NCBI GenBank assembly: GCA_012274445.1
Contig: JAAROD010000094.1
Span: 186,001-250,000, forward strand
Direction: 5' to 3'
Source of the DNA: Sclerotiophoma versabilis
Taxonomy: Eukaryota; Ascomycota; Dothideomycetes; Pleosporales; Didymellaceae
DNA: 64,000 nt
In this document: piece by piece, positions 1 to 12,347 of the stretch
How the letters are laid out: the number at the start of each line of letters is the position of its first letter
Position numbering within the stretch: the stretch's first letter is position 1
Made by a program: the position numbers and the translations under genes
The notes under the pieces: generated by a model
Database searches by the model: none
Told to the model about the DNA's origin: nothing
Seen by the model: the letters and a program-made list of their open reading frames with translations, nothing else

Positions 1-2455
1 CTTTTCCAGATTAGTGACCGCTCTTTTATCAGGCCGCACAGTTCAGACTTACTGTTGTACATCTGAACACCGAAGAGAGGGAAGGCCGCTGCAAAGTACG
101 ACCTTGCAAATGAGTTTGCGGCTAGGGCACTTGCAGCGTACACAGGGTACTGGTCGGCGAGGTCAATATCTGTATCAGCCTGTGGGTCTAATTTCGGTGA
201 TACTTACTGCTTCGACAAGGAAGGTAAACACTCCTGAGTAGACCCAGATGATACTATGCGAACAACGTGGTCAGTACTCGGCTATCGATGAAAGATCTTA
301 GACCTACCCAACACCAAAGATACCAGAGAAGATGATTGGGACTGTCGTGTCATGGTTAGCTGTTATTACAGCAGGATAGCATGCACAGTCTGTCGTACCT
401 ATCCAGTGCACACTGCAGACAAGGATGTTAGCGAAGGCCCAACACGTTTTCCAGAAGATTTTACTTACGAAGAGTACGTGGTCCACCCAAACCCTGCATG
501 AAACGTGATTAAAAGCATGTCAAAACGTCAAGGACATGCAATGACTTACCAAAAAGCGCAATTGGGACGACCCAAGCGCCAAGTATCGTCGACGGGAGCC
601 GAAACTCTGGTTCTGAACCCCCGGGCTCACCCCCTTGTGCCTCGCGCTGCCGCACGAGCCTGCCGTAGACCCGTCTCCAGATTGGATCGGTAGAGATACC
701 TGTGAGCATGCCCACGAACAGGCCCAAGAACGCGAGACCGACCTGGGAGAGGCTGAACCCATGGATGGTACGGAAGACCAATGGGAATGCGCCAAAGACT
801 GCAGAGCGTTAGCCGAAGAGCACAGGGGGATCTACAGTACTTACAAAGATACAAGATTCCAAGGAGAATAGCAGACAGGATGCACAGGCTGAGGCACTAG
901 AACACGAGAGTAAGTCCACCAATAAAACCTAACGCGACATCGGTTTGCTCACCATTGGCTCAAAGAAGAGGAGTTGAAACGGGCGGATGCATGACCACAG
1001 CACCGTCTTAGCAATTGATCGGTCAAGTTTCTCGATGGGCGCGATCCACTCTTGGTTGCCAGTCTCCCTTCGTAAACGAATCGCCTTGCGGCGAAGCAAA
1101 ACGGGGTGGTACGTTTCAGGCACGAAGAATACAATCAGGAAAAGCTGAAGCATAGTGTCAATGTCTTTTCCGCGTGATGTCTAGCACTGCCTTACCTGAA
1201 GGCCCGACCATATGATGAGCACATAAAAGCACCTGTTTGACATCAGTACACCGCTTCATGTCATGAGAGCACAATGATGGATGCCCCAAACGCCACAGCC
1301 ATACGAATGGACGACATAAGAAGTAGCGTGGGTGTGCGTGTCATTCAACAATGACGAATCGAATTGCACGTCGTGGAACACTGGGGCCAGGTCTTGCGAC
1401 ACACTCACCATCGCCACGAGGTGTTCTCAACAATGAAGCCACCAACAAGTGGGCCTATTTCCGGCCCGATAAATGGTGATGCGGTATATACCATCATCGG
1501 TGCAGATAGTTCCTTGGACTACTTCAGCTTGATCATTGTCTCAGAATAGTGATGTCTTACATGTCTAGCAAACATGTCTCCAACGGTGCCACCCGCTACA
1601 CTGAGGAACGCTGAGCCTGCCAGGCCGTCAAAAAACCTCGCGATCAACATGGTCTGGATGTTTCGAGCAACAGCACAGGGGATCAGCCAGATAAGAAACA
1701 ACGTAAATGAACCAATGTAGATCGGTCGCCGGCCGAAGAACTGCATCTCGTGAGTAAATGCTGATGCACAGTCATGCACACACCTGCATCTCAAAAACGC
1801 ACCTCAGAAAGGGGACTTAGAACCATTGGCCCTGTACCCAAACCCGCAACGAATAGCGAAAGCCCAAGCGTGCAAACGAGCCGAGAAGATCCGAACTCGG
1901 GTTCGATCTGGCCATAGGTCGACGTGTATAGCGACGATGTGCAGGTACTGGTGTTCAACAGTGTTAGCATGATCTAACGTGGCTTAGACCTTCGGTGCCA
2001 TATGATCGTACTTACACACAAAGCGAACTAGCAGCACAGATCAGTACAATAGCCCATCGTCGTAGGGTGGACATGCTCCGTGGATTCTCAGGATCTGCAT
2101 CGCTATCGAATGTCACCAAGTACGGCTCTGGAGGTACCACATCAGCCTTGGCTCTTTTCGGTCGTTCGTTGCTCTCATCTCCGTCGTGGTGCCAGGTGTA
2201 CCCGTCAGCACCTGCTCTCGAATGATGGGACTCGATCCTCTTTAAACTTTTACCATCTTGCGACAGTCTCCCACGACTCCGTGATCTTTCGAATGGCACA
2301 AACTCCTCCTCTTTCGGTGCTCCTCCATCGAGACCTATCATCTTCTCTGCGTCGCCAATCATGATAGCATCATGTCGCTTTTCGTTGACATTTGACTCGC
2401 TGACCCCAGACTCTTCTCGCGTCGAGCTGTCGCTACTGCTCGTAGATAATCTCAT
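1..2455 (-). CDS. DHA1-family MFS multidrug/polyamine-type transporter, 3' end cut by window edge
   Basis: Plasma-membrane 12-TM proton antiporter of the DHA1 type, likely exporting drugs, toxins or polyamines; the substrate cannot be read from sequence. The ATG at 2455 opens a roughly 145-residue hydrophilic, Ser/Arg/Glu-rich N-terminus ending in the family signature V-T-F-D-S-D-A-D-P-E-N-P just before TM1. Later exons give the TM2-TM3 loop motif FFGRRPIYIG, the TM5 motif GPEIGPLVGGF, the TM6 segment VFFVPETYHPV and, near the left edge, the TM11 motif PVYAASALAANSFARS. At least eight introns were recognised by eye (for example 5' at about 2013, and GTAAGT at about 557), and reading frames join cleanly across them, so the gene looks intact. 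The C-terminal TM12 lies outside the window. A longer in-frame start exists upstream (to 2608) but is not ATG. Confidence 0.88.
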
Positions 2456-3988
2456 CTGCGCGGACGCGCGTCGTTTCAGAATAAAGGCAACGGGAATTCT
2501 CTTCAGCGGTTGATGAAAAGTATAAGACTGTAGATGAGCGTTGACGATTATGTAGAAATCGACAATGCCTGCGCCGTAGGGCCTCACTCGGATATAACTC
2601 GCTTGCACCCGCCAGAGGAACGCTATCTCCCTGCAATGACAAAGCTGCGCCTCGCCACGTCCGTGTGATGAAGACCTAGCTGCAATACAACTTCAAAGAG
2701 ATTGCGTTCAGGGTGTGTTGAGGGAATTGATGAAGAAGGCGTCCTGCGAGGATGCGCTTGTGCCGATACGCCAACCGGCGCCTTCGCGGCAGATGTCTTG
2801 CAAGCGCATCGTCGAGTCTCGAACGCTTTTGGAGAAAGTGGGGGCATTGTGGGTTTTTGACGAAACTATACCAGTATCTGGGGTACGTCATTCCTCCGTC
2901 GGAGGGAACGTCAGATTAGAACTGATAGACAATTGATGGTCCGTCCTTTTCCGCCATTAGCTCATTCCAGCCTCTGTAGTCTCTCGTCTTTCGCATCACA
3001 ACTTCTGATATGTGGTGCATCTGCCATTCTGCATGTCGTTCAGAATGTAAGGCTAAGGGCAAGCCTTCTATTGGACCCTTGTGCGACCGCTACCGGCTCA
3101 GCATTCTTCCGCTCCACCGTACAACACTTCGGCATCAAAAACGGCTACGCATAGACGTGTTTGGCATCTCCGTATTCCTTGTGTTGATCTTGATGAGAGC
3201 CTAAAGGAAATTACAATCGTGGCCAATCGAAGAGCACAATTGCCGGCCGTACCTGTCTTGAAAAGCTGAGCCCAAACAGCAAGAAACCCACAACAAACCA
3301 ACCGCGCGCACTCAAACCGGCACCCTATCTACCGCAATACATAAAAACAGAAGATGCCAAGCGTACATATACGGTATCTGCTCCAACCTCTCCTCAAGGT
3401 CACGTGCTCTTCTCTTTCACCAACACCCAAAGGCTCATACTTGATGACGCTTACGACATTTGTACTCATATACTCGGTAGAAGCTTAATTGAAGCTACTT
3501 CAGAATCTTCGGAACTTATGAACCGAGTACGGTGTCCCCTGGCGTGCTTTTGGGAAGTACCGCGCCGCGATACTCAGCAGTGCTGACCCGAGCATGTCGA
3601 TCAACAATTCAGCCTAAATGTGCCACTAATCAGATCGCACACAATGCTCTTAGTGCTAGCCCCTCACGTCCTCTGCGGGGCCCCGCATGCGGCTCAACTT
3701 GATGAAAACCTCCTTGACGACAAGCGAAGCAACGGTTGTGGCTGCCAACCGAGTTCCGGGCAGAAGACCGCTCGGTGGTTCGGAAATAGTGGTATTAACG
3801 GCGCTGCGACCGATGTTTGACCGCGTCGACAATAGGCCATGACGTACACACATTGCGATCACTTCGTGTTGAGAGCCCGCTTTCAGGGGACAGCGCATCA
3901 GCCTACGGCTATTTGGACTGGCATAAGAGAGGATCGCTGAGCTAAGTGAAAATTTGTCCAAGAGTAACAATAGCAACGTACGACCGTC
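2456..3988. other. intergenic region, divergent promoters of the MFS and xylosidase genes
   Basis: 1.5 kb between two divergently transcribed genes. Only short ORFs without recognisable domains are present. It must hold both promoters. The only element I can point to is the GCGGGG/CCCCGC palindrome at 3675-3686, reported separately. Confidence 0.5.
3675..3686. promoter_or_regulatory. perfect 12-bp palindrome made of two inverted CreA-type sites
   Basis: GCGGGGCCCCGC contains the carbon-catabolite repressor consensus SYGGRG on both strands, back to back, 303 bp upstream of the xylosidase ATG. CreA/CRE1 binding to paired sites is known for fungal xylanolytic genes. Binding here is inferred from sequence only. 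Confidence 0.4.
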
Positions 3989-6562
3989 ATGTACATCTCA
4001 CATTACTACCTTGCACTTCTGCATGCAACAGGTGTCTATGCGCTCTTCCCAGATTGTACCAATGGCCCATTAAAGAACGAGACAATCTGTAACTCCTCAG
4101 CTTGTAAATCCCATCATCCTCAGATGTTGACGTCTGGCTGACTCTGAGGTAGCACCACTTGATCGTGCTAGATCTCTCGTCGCTCTCTACACGCTTGAAG
4201 AGAAGATCAATGCCACCTCAAGCGGCTCTCCTGGTGTCGAACGCCTGGGCATTCCGCCATACCAATGGTGGAGCGAGGGCCTCCACGGTATTGCAGGGCC
4301 GTACACCAACTTCAGCGACTCTGCTGAATACAGCTACTCAACGTCTTTTCCACAGCCCATTTTGATGGGTGCTGCCTTTGATGATGCACTCATCACCGAG
4401 GTTGCTAAGGTCATCTCGACTGAAGCCAGGGCTTTCAACAATGCGAACCGCACTGGTCTTGACTTCTGGACCCCAGTCAGTATCTACGATACTCTCTGAA
4501 TGGTGAAATACTGACGACAGCACAGAACATTAACCCCTTTAGAGACCCTCGTTGGGGACGCGGACAAGAGACTCCTGGTGAAGACGCTTACCATCTCTCG
4601 TCATATGTCAAAGCTCTTATCCAGGGGCTTCAAGGTGATGCGACAGACCCTTACAAGCGTGTCGTGGCTACGTGCAAGCACTATGCTGGCTACGACATTG
4701 AAGACTGGAATGGTAACCTAAGGTACCAGAACGATGTCCAGATTTCCCAACAAGAACTTGTGGAGTACTATTTGGCTCCCTTCCAGGCTTGTGTTGAGGC
4801 GAATGTGGGCGCTTTTATGTGCTCTTACAGTAAGCCAGCTCGTCTCGACAAAATATTGCGAGAACGGAGCAATTGCTAACGACGTTTTAGATGCACTCAA
4901 TGGTGTTCCCACATGTGCCGACCCCTACCTTCTGCAGACCATTCTGCGCGAGCACTGGGGTTGGACTAATGAAGAGCAGTGGGTCACTTCAGATTGCGAT
5001 GCTGTTCAGAACGTCTACCTTCCACACGAGTGGTCTGCTACACGAGAGCAGGCCGTAGCGGACTCGCTTATTGCTGGTACTGACCTTGACTGTGGCGTGT
5101 ACATGCAGAATCATTTGCCTGGCGCTTTTGCCCAGGGCTTGGTCAACGAGACTACTTTAGATCAAGCACTGGTTCGCCAGTACTCGTCCCTCGTTCGCTT
5201 GGGCTGGTTCGATTCAGCCGACAGCCAGCCATACAGGCAACTTGGCTGGGACGCAGTCGCTACTAACGCCTCCCAGCAGCTGGCCAGGAGGGCCGCTACA
5301 GAAGGTATCGTGCTACTGAAGAACAACGGTGTACTGCCTCTGTCGCTTGGTTCGTCAAAGTCCATAGGACTTTTCGGTGATTGGGCAAACGCCACAACTC
5401 AATTACTTGGTATTTTTACGGGTTGTAAGACTTTGTAGATCCTCTGCTAATAGTTACAGGCAACTACGCTGGTCAACCAACCTACTTGCACGGACCACTC
5501 TACGCACTCCAAGCAGCAAATATTTCTGTCAACTACGCGGGTGGCAATCCTGGAGGCCAAGGCGACCCCACCACGAACCGCTGGACCAATCTCAAGCCCA
5601 CTATGGATGCAAGCGACATTCTCATCTACGTTGGAGGTATCAGCAACAGCGATGAAGAAGAAGGCCATGACCGTACTTCACTACAGTGGACCGGCGCGCA
5701 ACTCGATGTTATTGGCCAGCTAGCAGACACAGGCAAGCCTGTTGTTGTTGTTAGCATGGGCGGAGGCCAGATCGATTCCTCGCCCATCGCCAACAATCCC
5801 AACGTCTCAGCTTTACTGTGGGCTGGCTACCCTGGCCAAGATGGTGGCTCTGCTATCGTAGACATTCTGACCGGCAAGTCCGCTCCCGCTGGTCGCCTCC
5901 CACAGACACAGTACCCTTCCTCTTACATCAGTGAGGTCCCAATGACTGACATGGGTCTCCGTCCGGGCAAAAATAACCCGGGCCGTACATACAAGTGGTA
6001 CAACAATACCCCAGTCTTTGAATTTGGGTTCGGTCTGCACTATACCAACTTCTCTGCGAGGGTTGCGTCTCAACTGAACCAGAGTTACGCTATTACGGAC
6101 CTGCTCTCAGCATGCCCAAGCATTAACTTGACTAACCTTGACCGCTGCGCATTCGCTTCCGTGGCTATCAAAGTTAGCAACATCGGCAACACGACTTCCG
6201 ACTATGTTACACTTGGCTACATCGCAGGCAACTTCGGGCCTTCACCGCAGCCTAAAAAGTCTCTTGTGTCCTACCAGCGCTTGTTCAACATTGCTGGTGG
6301 AGCTTCAGATACTGCAACGCTGAACCTCACGCTTGCGAGTCTCGCGAGGGTCGATGAGATGGGCAACAAGGTGTTGTATCCTGGAGATTACAGCCTTTTG
6401 ATCGATAATGGGCCATTGACCATGGCGAACTTTACATTGACAGGAGACCAGAAGGTGTTGGAGAACTGGCCGCAGCCACCAGCAAACAGGACTAGAAAGG
6501 GTGTCAGTGGAGTTGAGGGATACTTTGTTGTAGGCTACGGAAGTGAACAGAAAGAGCTCTGA
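3989..6562 (+). CDS. secreted GH3 beta-xylosidase
   Basis: Exo-1,4-beta-xylosidase (GH3) releasing xylose from xylo-oligosaccharides outside the cell. Exons 3989-4103, 4153-4475, 4526-4829, 4891-5409 and 5460-6562 join to 787 residues, the usual size for fungal XlnD/Bxl enzymes. The ATG is followed by a hydrophobic signal peptide of about 18 residues. The GH3 N-domain shows YQWWSEGLHG, DPRWGRGQETPGED and KHYAGYD; the nucleophile is the first Asp of VTSDCDAV (about residue 282). The GH3 C-domain starts near EGIVLLKNNGVLPL, and a fibronectin-III-like domain ends the protein. Many N-x-S/T sites fit secretion. Intron 1 uses the acceptor GAGGTAG, because nearer AGs shift the frame or hit stops. 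Paired CreA-like sites upstream suggest glucose repression. No disruption seen. Confidence 0.95.
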
Positions 6563-7514
6563 TGGGGTTGTAAAAGCTATGAAACCTGAAGCAATGATCG
6601 CGAGGTCATTAGTGCCAACTAGTTGATATTTTCAAGTGTTTTTGGCCCCGAGGCTCCTTAATTGTTTGTTTGCTTCGCCCTTGCCGGATTTCACATCTCT
6701 GTTGCTCGTCACCGCCTATCGGTACCACACGGATAACATGGTTTATTGGCTCGCGCACGCTGTGAGTTATTTATGCTCCGCGCTCCACTAACGAGCTGGC
6801 TAGTTAATGCCAGAGCCGATGGGGCTAGTACAAGTACATGGGCGACAGTAGTAAGAAGAGTTGATGTTGAGGGTAATGATAGACTGATTACTGCTTGTCT
6901 GGAGGATGGGTAAGGCTTCTAGATCTACGGCCCTTCCTGATAAGCTCGGCCCTTGCAATCCCCGATGGGACCGAGGGTCTAACACTCGGCCGTATGCCTT
7001 GGCAGGCCGTCAGCCTAACAATCATCGCGAGGCAGGGTACAGCTCTGCAGACTGTCTAAACAAGCTTAGTTCTCTAAGCAAATCTACTAGGATTAATGAT
7101 CTTTTTAATGCTTTTAATATAATATACACTCTCTTTTCGAATGCTAGCAGGTATTTTCTCAAGGAACAAGCTAGGCTCTTACAAAAGAGGCGTTTTTAAC
7201 CTAGTTACTACTTTATAAGAGTTGATTCGGTAAAGATTTAAAGATTTTGAGTAATTTGGAATCTTCCCTGATTTTGTTTATTGCTTAACTAGAACTGGAC
7301 TCTCTCAGACGCTTCATAGAGCTCCGCCCTGTCTTGCGCTAGCGGAGCGCTGAACGTGAAACAGTGCTTCCTTACCAATGTCGAAGTCGCGAACATAATA
7401 AAGAACCAACAACATTACATATATAAATATGAACAGCTCTGTCCTATGATAAAACCCCACGTTGGCTTTCAAACAAATATTCTTCCAATTCAAAACCCGT
7501 GATTATCCAACAAC
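6563..7514. other. intergenic region with a possible decayed repeat (about 6790-7290)
   Basis: No gene supported. From about 7060 to 7280 the sequence turns AT- and TpA-rich with many CTAG/TTAG words, right after a GC-richer block (6910-7020) carrying a short open frame that resembles nothing I know. This contrast is what an old, mutated mobile-element fragment looks like, but no terminal repeats or transposase motifs are visible. Confidence 0.3.
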
Positions 7515-8694
7515 ATGGTATTGCATTACGATACTTACCCTTCACCATTACGAAAGTCGGCACTGCTCGATAGTACATTTAAGTTTGAAGAATTGACTCC
7601 AGTAATCGGTCGTGAATACCCAACTGTCAACGTTGTCGATGACATCCTGAACGCCTCCGATGCGGATGAGCTCATTCGTGATCTTGCTATTACCAGTTAG
7701 TGCTCTTACTGATGCCTCGATATATCGTAGCTAATACGAGTAGTCTCTGAGCGCGGTGTTGTCTTCTTCCGAGGCCAGACCAACCTTACAGATGCTCTCC
7801 AAAAGCAGCTCGTCCACCGTCTCGGCCAAATGACCAACAAGCCCTCCGATTCCACTGTACATATCCACCCTATCCTGAACAACACCAACGAGTTCGGCGT
7901 AGCCGACGCACATATCAGCACCATCAGCTCACTCCGACGTAAGAATGCCTTCAGCCACGAGAAAAATCAGCGCCAAAACGGCAACCGCCGCTATGACGCC
8001 GATCAGTGGCACTCGGACATCCAATTCGAGCCCGTTCCCGCCGACTACACATCACTACGGCTCACCCAGATGCCAGAAACCGGAGGCGACACGCTCTGGG
8101 CCTCGGGGTATGAGATCTACGACCGCTTCTCTCGCGCCTACCAGGTCTTCTTTGAGAGTCTGACTGCGACATTTATCGGCGAAGGGTTCATCAAGGCTGC
8201 TGCTGTGAATCCGGAGAAAGTCAAGATCTATGACCAGCAGCGCGGAAACCCGAGGAATATAGGTAAGGAACTGAGTGCTGTGCATCCGGTTGTGCGCACG
8301 AACCCGGTGACGGGCTGGAAGAGTATCTTTGCCCTAGGACCATTTCCGAAGTACATTAACGAGCTGAATGATAAAGAGAGTGATGAGCTGCTAAAAAAGT
8401 TCCTGGATACTATTTACGAGAATCATGATCTGCAAGTTAGGTTCAAGTGGAGGTCAGAGAACGATTTGGGTAAGCCCTGTACTTACGCGTTATGTACGAC
8501 TTGTGCTGACAACCTAAGCTATCTGGGATAATCGCAGCGCATTTCATGCTGCAACTAATGACTACGACGCTCTTGGTGAGCGCTTTGGCAATCGTGCAGT
8601 GGGTATTGGAGAGGCGCCGTACTTGGATCCAAACAGTCGGTCAAGAACGGAGGTGCTGGAAGAGAGGCGGCACAAGGTCGAAGGCGATGCATAA
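7515..8694 (+). CDS. TauD/TfdA-family Fe(II)/2-oxoglutarate dioxygenase
   Basis: Non-haem iron dioxygenase of the taurine/alkylsulfonate dioxygenase family; it probably hydroxylates a sulfonate or related carboxylate, coupled to 2-oxoglutarate decarboxylation. Exons 7515-7695, 7741-8469 and 8519-8694 join to 361 residues, normal for the fungal family. The metal triad is visible: His151 and Asp153 in QWHSD and the distal His313 in DNRSAFHAA. The 2-oxoglutarate-binding Arg would lie in the C-terminal exon (GNRAVGIGE region). The start has a clean context (ACAACATGG). It stands alone, with no sulfonate transporter next to it, so the substrate stays open. Confidence 0.9.
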
Positions 8695-9460
8695 CGTGGA
8701 ATTAGCACGGAGGTACTGTTTCTGCGTGATAATGTGGTTCGAGGTTAACCTTATTGACGATAATAATGCGTAGGTGGGGAAAGAAGGTCAAGAACACGCT
8801 AGATTTCAGCGCCCGATTTAAATCAGCTACAAGACCACCCGTCTTCTCTTTAAGTTTGTTCAATTTATCTCGAGACTCATCTGATATCACTAGGGTAATG
8901 ATGCTAACACGTCACTCACACACAGATGTTCTTCGAAGCTCTGACCGCATCAGTGACCAGTATTATCCTCTCTTGCACAATCTGTACAGGTACAGTCCGG
9001 AATACATGGGTGCACTGACTTTCCTTCCGTGTCAGAAGTATATGTAATAAATTTGAGCTTATGACCGGCTGAACAATGGGTTCCCTATGCGTGGGGGGAA
9101 GTCTCATCTGGAGCGGCTCTTCCCAAATGACGCAGAGCAAGGCACTTTACGTACTTCCAGCCACAAGATCTGGCATGTTTTGTTCGAAAAACATACATGG
9201 ATTTAAGGAGCTACGCTTTGGAGCACTGTGTTGGAACTCTCTCCTATCCAATGATGCGTTACGCGTTCAAAGCGATTGCAGCCGCCACCTCTCTGCTAGA
9301 GTGAAGGTGAAGCCCGTTTTCAGTCTTGAGAGAAGCGGGTCCGAGACGGACATGTGGTATTCCAGCGTTCAAGGCTTCTCTCACCAGTATATTATTGACA
9401 CTTCTTACCATCGGCATCACCATTGAAAACATACTCCCCACCCTGCAGCGACCTAACACG
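8695..9460. other. intergenic region
   Basis: About 770 bp between two tandem plus-strand genes. A 116-codon plus frame (9076-9426) has no recognisable domain and low-complexity ends; I see no gene here. Confidence 0.5.
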
Positions 9461-10611
9461 ATGCCTAAAACCTTCAAACAGCCTTCAAACAGTATATCTG
9501 AGAAAAGTCGCGCAATCTTCAGGAAGGCCCGCATGTATATCTAAGATCCGTTTTCTTAAGTCTTGCTAACACATATACAGATACGAAATCAAACACAAGA
9601 GTGTCAAGTACAAGGTCGATGAACTGGACGCAAAGATGCACGAACTAATAACCGAGCGTTCTGCGTTGCGAAGAGTGCGCGTCAACACGGTTTTGTAAAG
9701 ATTTTGCTCAACCGTTGCCACAGCGGAAGCTGACATAATACAGGTCCCTCCAAGCTGCGGAAGAAGATTATTCCAAGTTGTGCGCACGTTATCTCGGTGC
9801 TCAACTACTCGCTATGGTGCCACGAGAGCTTAGAGATGAGATATACAAGTATCTGGTCCTCAGTTCGATCGGTAAGCCTAATTGTACTATCACTCCTCGC
9901 GGCCATCGAAAGCTCTGGAGACAATTAGGATACGGTCCGTACTACTTGACAGATGCTATCGTGCCTTCCAACACACCCTACTTCCCTGATAAGAAATGGT
10001 TCGGCACTGCTTTCACGCACGAGGTAGCGACTATGTTCTATCGACTGATTACTATTTTCGTCGTCCACCAGAAAGACCTGAAACCTTTCCTGAGCACTGA
10101 CTTATTTCATACCGGCCTCGTTCCCGGGCATCACATCAAAACTTTGGAGCTTGTACTTACTATTGAGCCACACTACCGATCGGGTCCCAGATCTGCAATA
10201 GGCCGAGAGTATGAGGAAGATCAAGGACGTCTGGTTGAGGCAGTGGCGTCATTACAGCCTCTGATTGGCATTCCAGACGCTGCCAGATTGAAAGTCAATC
10301 TTCGGGTCAAAGCTACGTGTAAGGAAGTAGCTACGCGGTATGAACAACTTCTTGCGTCCCTCGTCTTGCAGTTAAGAGAAAGGGGCTGTAAGGTTTCTGT
10401 CCAGCATGACTTGGAAGACCGATTCCACGGTCCGCACGATGGACCTACAAGTTCTGCTTCTCATAGCATTGGCAAGAGTGATCATCAAATTGCGGCAATT
10501 ATGACAGCAGTCAATCGATCTCCAGAATTTAGCAGCCGCGTCCGAGTGGAGTACCACGCACAATCTGACTTACGTCATCGAACTTTTGAAATGGTCATAT
10601 GCCTAAACTAG
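9461..10611 (+). CDS. coiled-coil plus F-box-like (2EXR-type) protein
   Basis: Exons 9461-9534, 9581-9694 and 9744-10611 join in frame to 351 residues. The first 90 residues are basic and heptad-rich (K-Y-K-V-D-E-L-D-A-K-M-H-E-L), probably a short coiled coil. Then comes the motif LAMVPRELRDEIYKYLVL, the signature of the very large family of ascomycete F-box-like/2EXR proteins, whose general role is unknown; substrate-adaptor or transcription-related roles have been proposed for related F-box proteins. The rest is unassigned. Two more genes with the same motif lie at 24.9 kb and 37.8 kb. The splice model is supported by three consistent phases; the start at 9461 is the first in-frame ATG of the coiled-coil exon. 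Confidence 0.7.
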
Positions 10612-10629
10612 GATCGGACTACCCATTTT

Positions 10630-12347
10630 TTAAACACGAGGAGTGAGCCTCATCTCCAGCCCTTCTTGCTTTACGAACCACCTGGGAATTGTTAGAAGCT
10701 ATGGTGAGTGGAGGGATAGCGGCACGAAAACATACCAACAATGCTGCTTTGGCTCACATTCCAGGCGCGCCAAGTTGATATCAAAGCGCATAAGAAGGGA
10801 CGGTATCAGCTTTGTCATTTCGATCCAGCTCAGATCTAAGTATAAGTTAGCAACTCCTGGATCTACACAGAGTAATTCCGAGATACTCACTTCTTCCAAT
10901 GCAAGTGCGTGAGCCACTGCCGAAAGCAAAGAAATTGCGATCTGCGGGTTGATGTCAGCTCTGCACATACGGCCTGACAAAGATACGTACCCATCTGGCA
11001 TCGGTCGCCTTCCAACCACCTTTCCGGGCGGAAAATATCGCAATCTTCACCGAAGACCTCCTTTTGTCTGTGTATGACCCAAGGGTTCGCACCAATGATG
11101 GTCTGAGAACATGTGAGTAATGGCATCGATCTGACCCGAGAACGCAGACTTACACCGGCTGGAACAAAGACTCCATCGATCTCGAACCCTTCGGGAGGGA
11201 CTACTCTCGGTAGTGACATGCCAACTGCTGGATGCATCCTCAACGCCTCATAGATGCATGCTTGTAGGTAAGGCATGGCGTGTCCGACCTTGAACGGCAT
11301 GTTCTCTGAAGAGTCCAGTCCCTCGTTATGCACCACTTCTTTAATTTCTTTCAGTAACTTCTCCTTGCAGTCTGGGTTCTTGCATAAGTTATACAACACC
11401 GCGCCGATGCTGATGCCAGTAGTGTCACTTCCAGCGAAGATGTTGCTTGCTGCCATGCTTAGCACACCGTTGTCGTCGAATTCTTCCGGCTTCTGCTCCT
11501 TGACGTCCATAAGTGCCCGCAGTATGTCGCGGTGATCACTCCCTCGGCCTTTGCGCTCGTCGCATTCTTGGGCAGCAAACTGTCGCAGCGAGCCGTTCCG
11601 GTTGTTAACACCGAGGTAGTTGCCAATGTAGGGCATGAAGAAGTCATGGAGCCAGTACAGCCAAGGAGTCTGACCAATCCAAGCAGCCGAGTGTAAAGCG
11701 GAGTCAATGGCGAAGAAGGAGCCATCGTCTTTCCCAGCAGTAAGGAAGCCGAAGCGCCGCGAGAATGTGACTTCTCCTATAACATCTGAAAAAGATTAGT
11801 TGCATACTTCCTCCACAGGCACACTAAAGAACTTACCAAAAGCGAACATCTGCGCCCACTTTCCCATATCAACCGCACCCTTCTTTCCAACCTCACCCAA
11901 TCTCTCCAGAAACAAAGTCAACGTACTATCAACATACGGTTCCATCTTCCTCAACTGGTCCAAACTGTAGATATTACTAACAAGCCTCCTCTGCTTACCA
12001 TGAATCTTCTCATCCCTCTCTCCAAACAGATCAAACGTGCGATGACCTTGCCAAACAGAGTACCAATCGCTCTTTCGGAACTTTGATCCAGCGCCGTAGA
12101 TAGCTTTGATGGCTGCTGGATCCGAGATACTGACTTCGTTGTGCGCTGTACGTACGAGTTTGCCGTGCTTCTTATGCAGAGCAATCATAGTTGTATGCAT
12201 GTTGCCGGCGCGTGAGTGCTGCACCATCCATAATCGCGAGAAACGGGCTGAGAGAGGACCGGGGATCTTGCGGAGTGGATCTGTGAAGAAGGTGTAGGCA
12301 AGGAGGACTGCGCCTAAGACGACGATGACGGGAATGAGGTTACCCAT
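10630..12347 (-). CDS. cytochrome P450 monooxygenase, pisatin demethylase-like
   Basis: ER-bound haem-thiolate monooxygenase. Exons (minus) 12347-11837, 11785-11154, 11102-10991, 10941-10891, 10835-10736 and 10681-10630 join to 485 residues, a normal P450 length. The N-terminus is a single hydrophobic anchor followed by the hinge KIPGPL. The I-helix is AGSDTTG, the K-helix ExxR is in YEALRMHP, and the haem loop FGSGSRTCIG gives the axial Cys at about residue 432. The overall look (WVIHRQKEVFGEDCDIFRPERWL) matches the pisatin-demethylase-like CYP clade, which often acts on plant phenolics or in secondary metabolism. An upstream in-frame GTG (12386) is not needed. The short 51-nt exon 4 carries the whole haem motif, so mis-splicing would kill the enzyme. 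Confidence 0.92.

Noticed and set aside
3656..3976. 106-codon minus frame before the xylosidase gene
   Set aside because: No domain; overlaps the likely promoter and the CreA palindrome.
9076..9426. 116-codon plus frame between the dioxygenase and F-box-like genes
   Set aside because: No domain, ends in a low-complexity His run, and overlaps the region expected to be the next gene's promoter.
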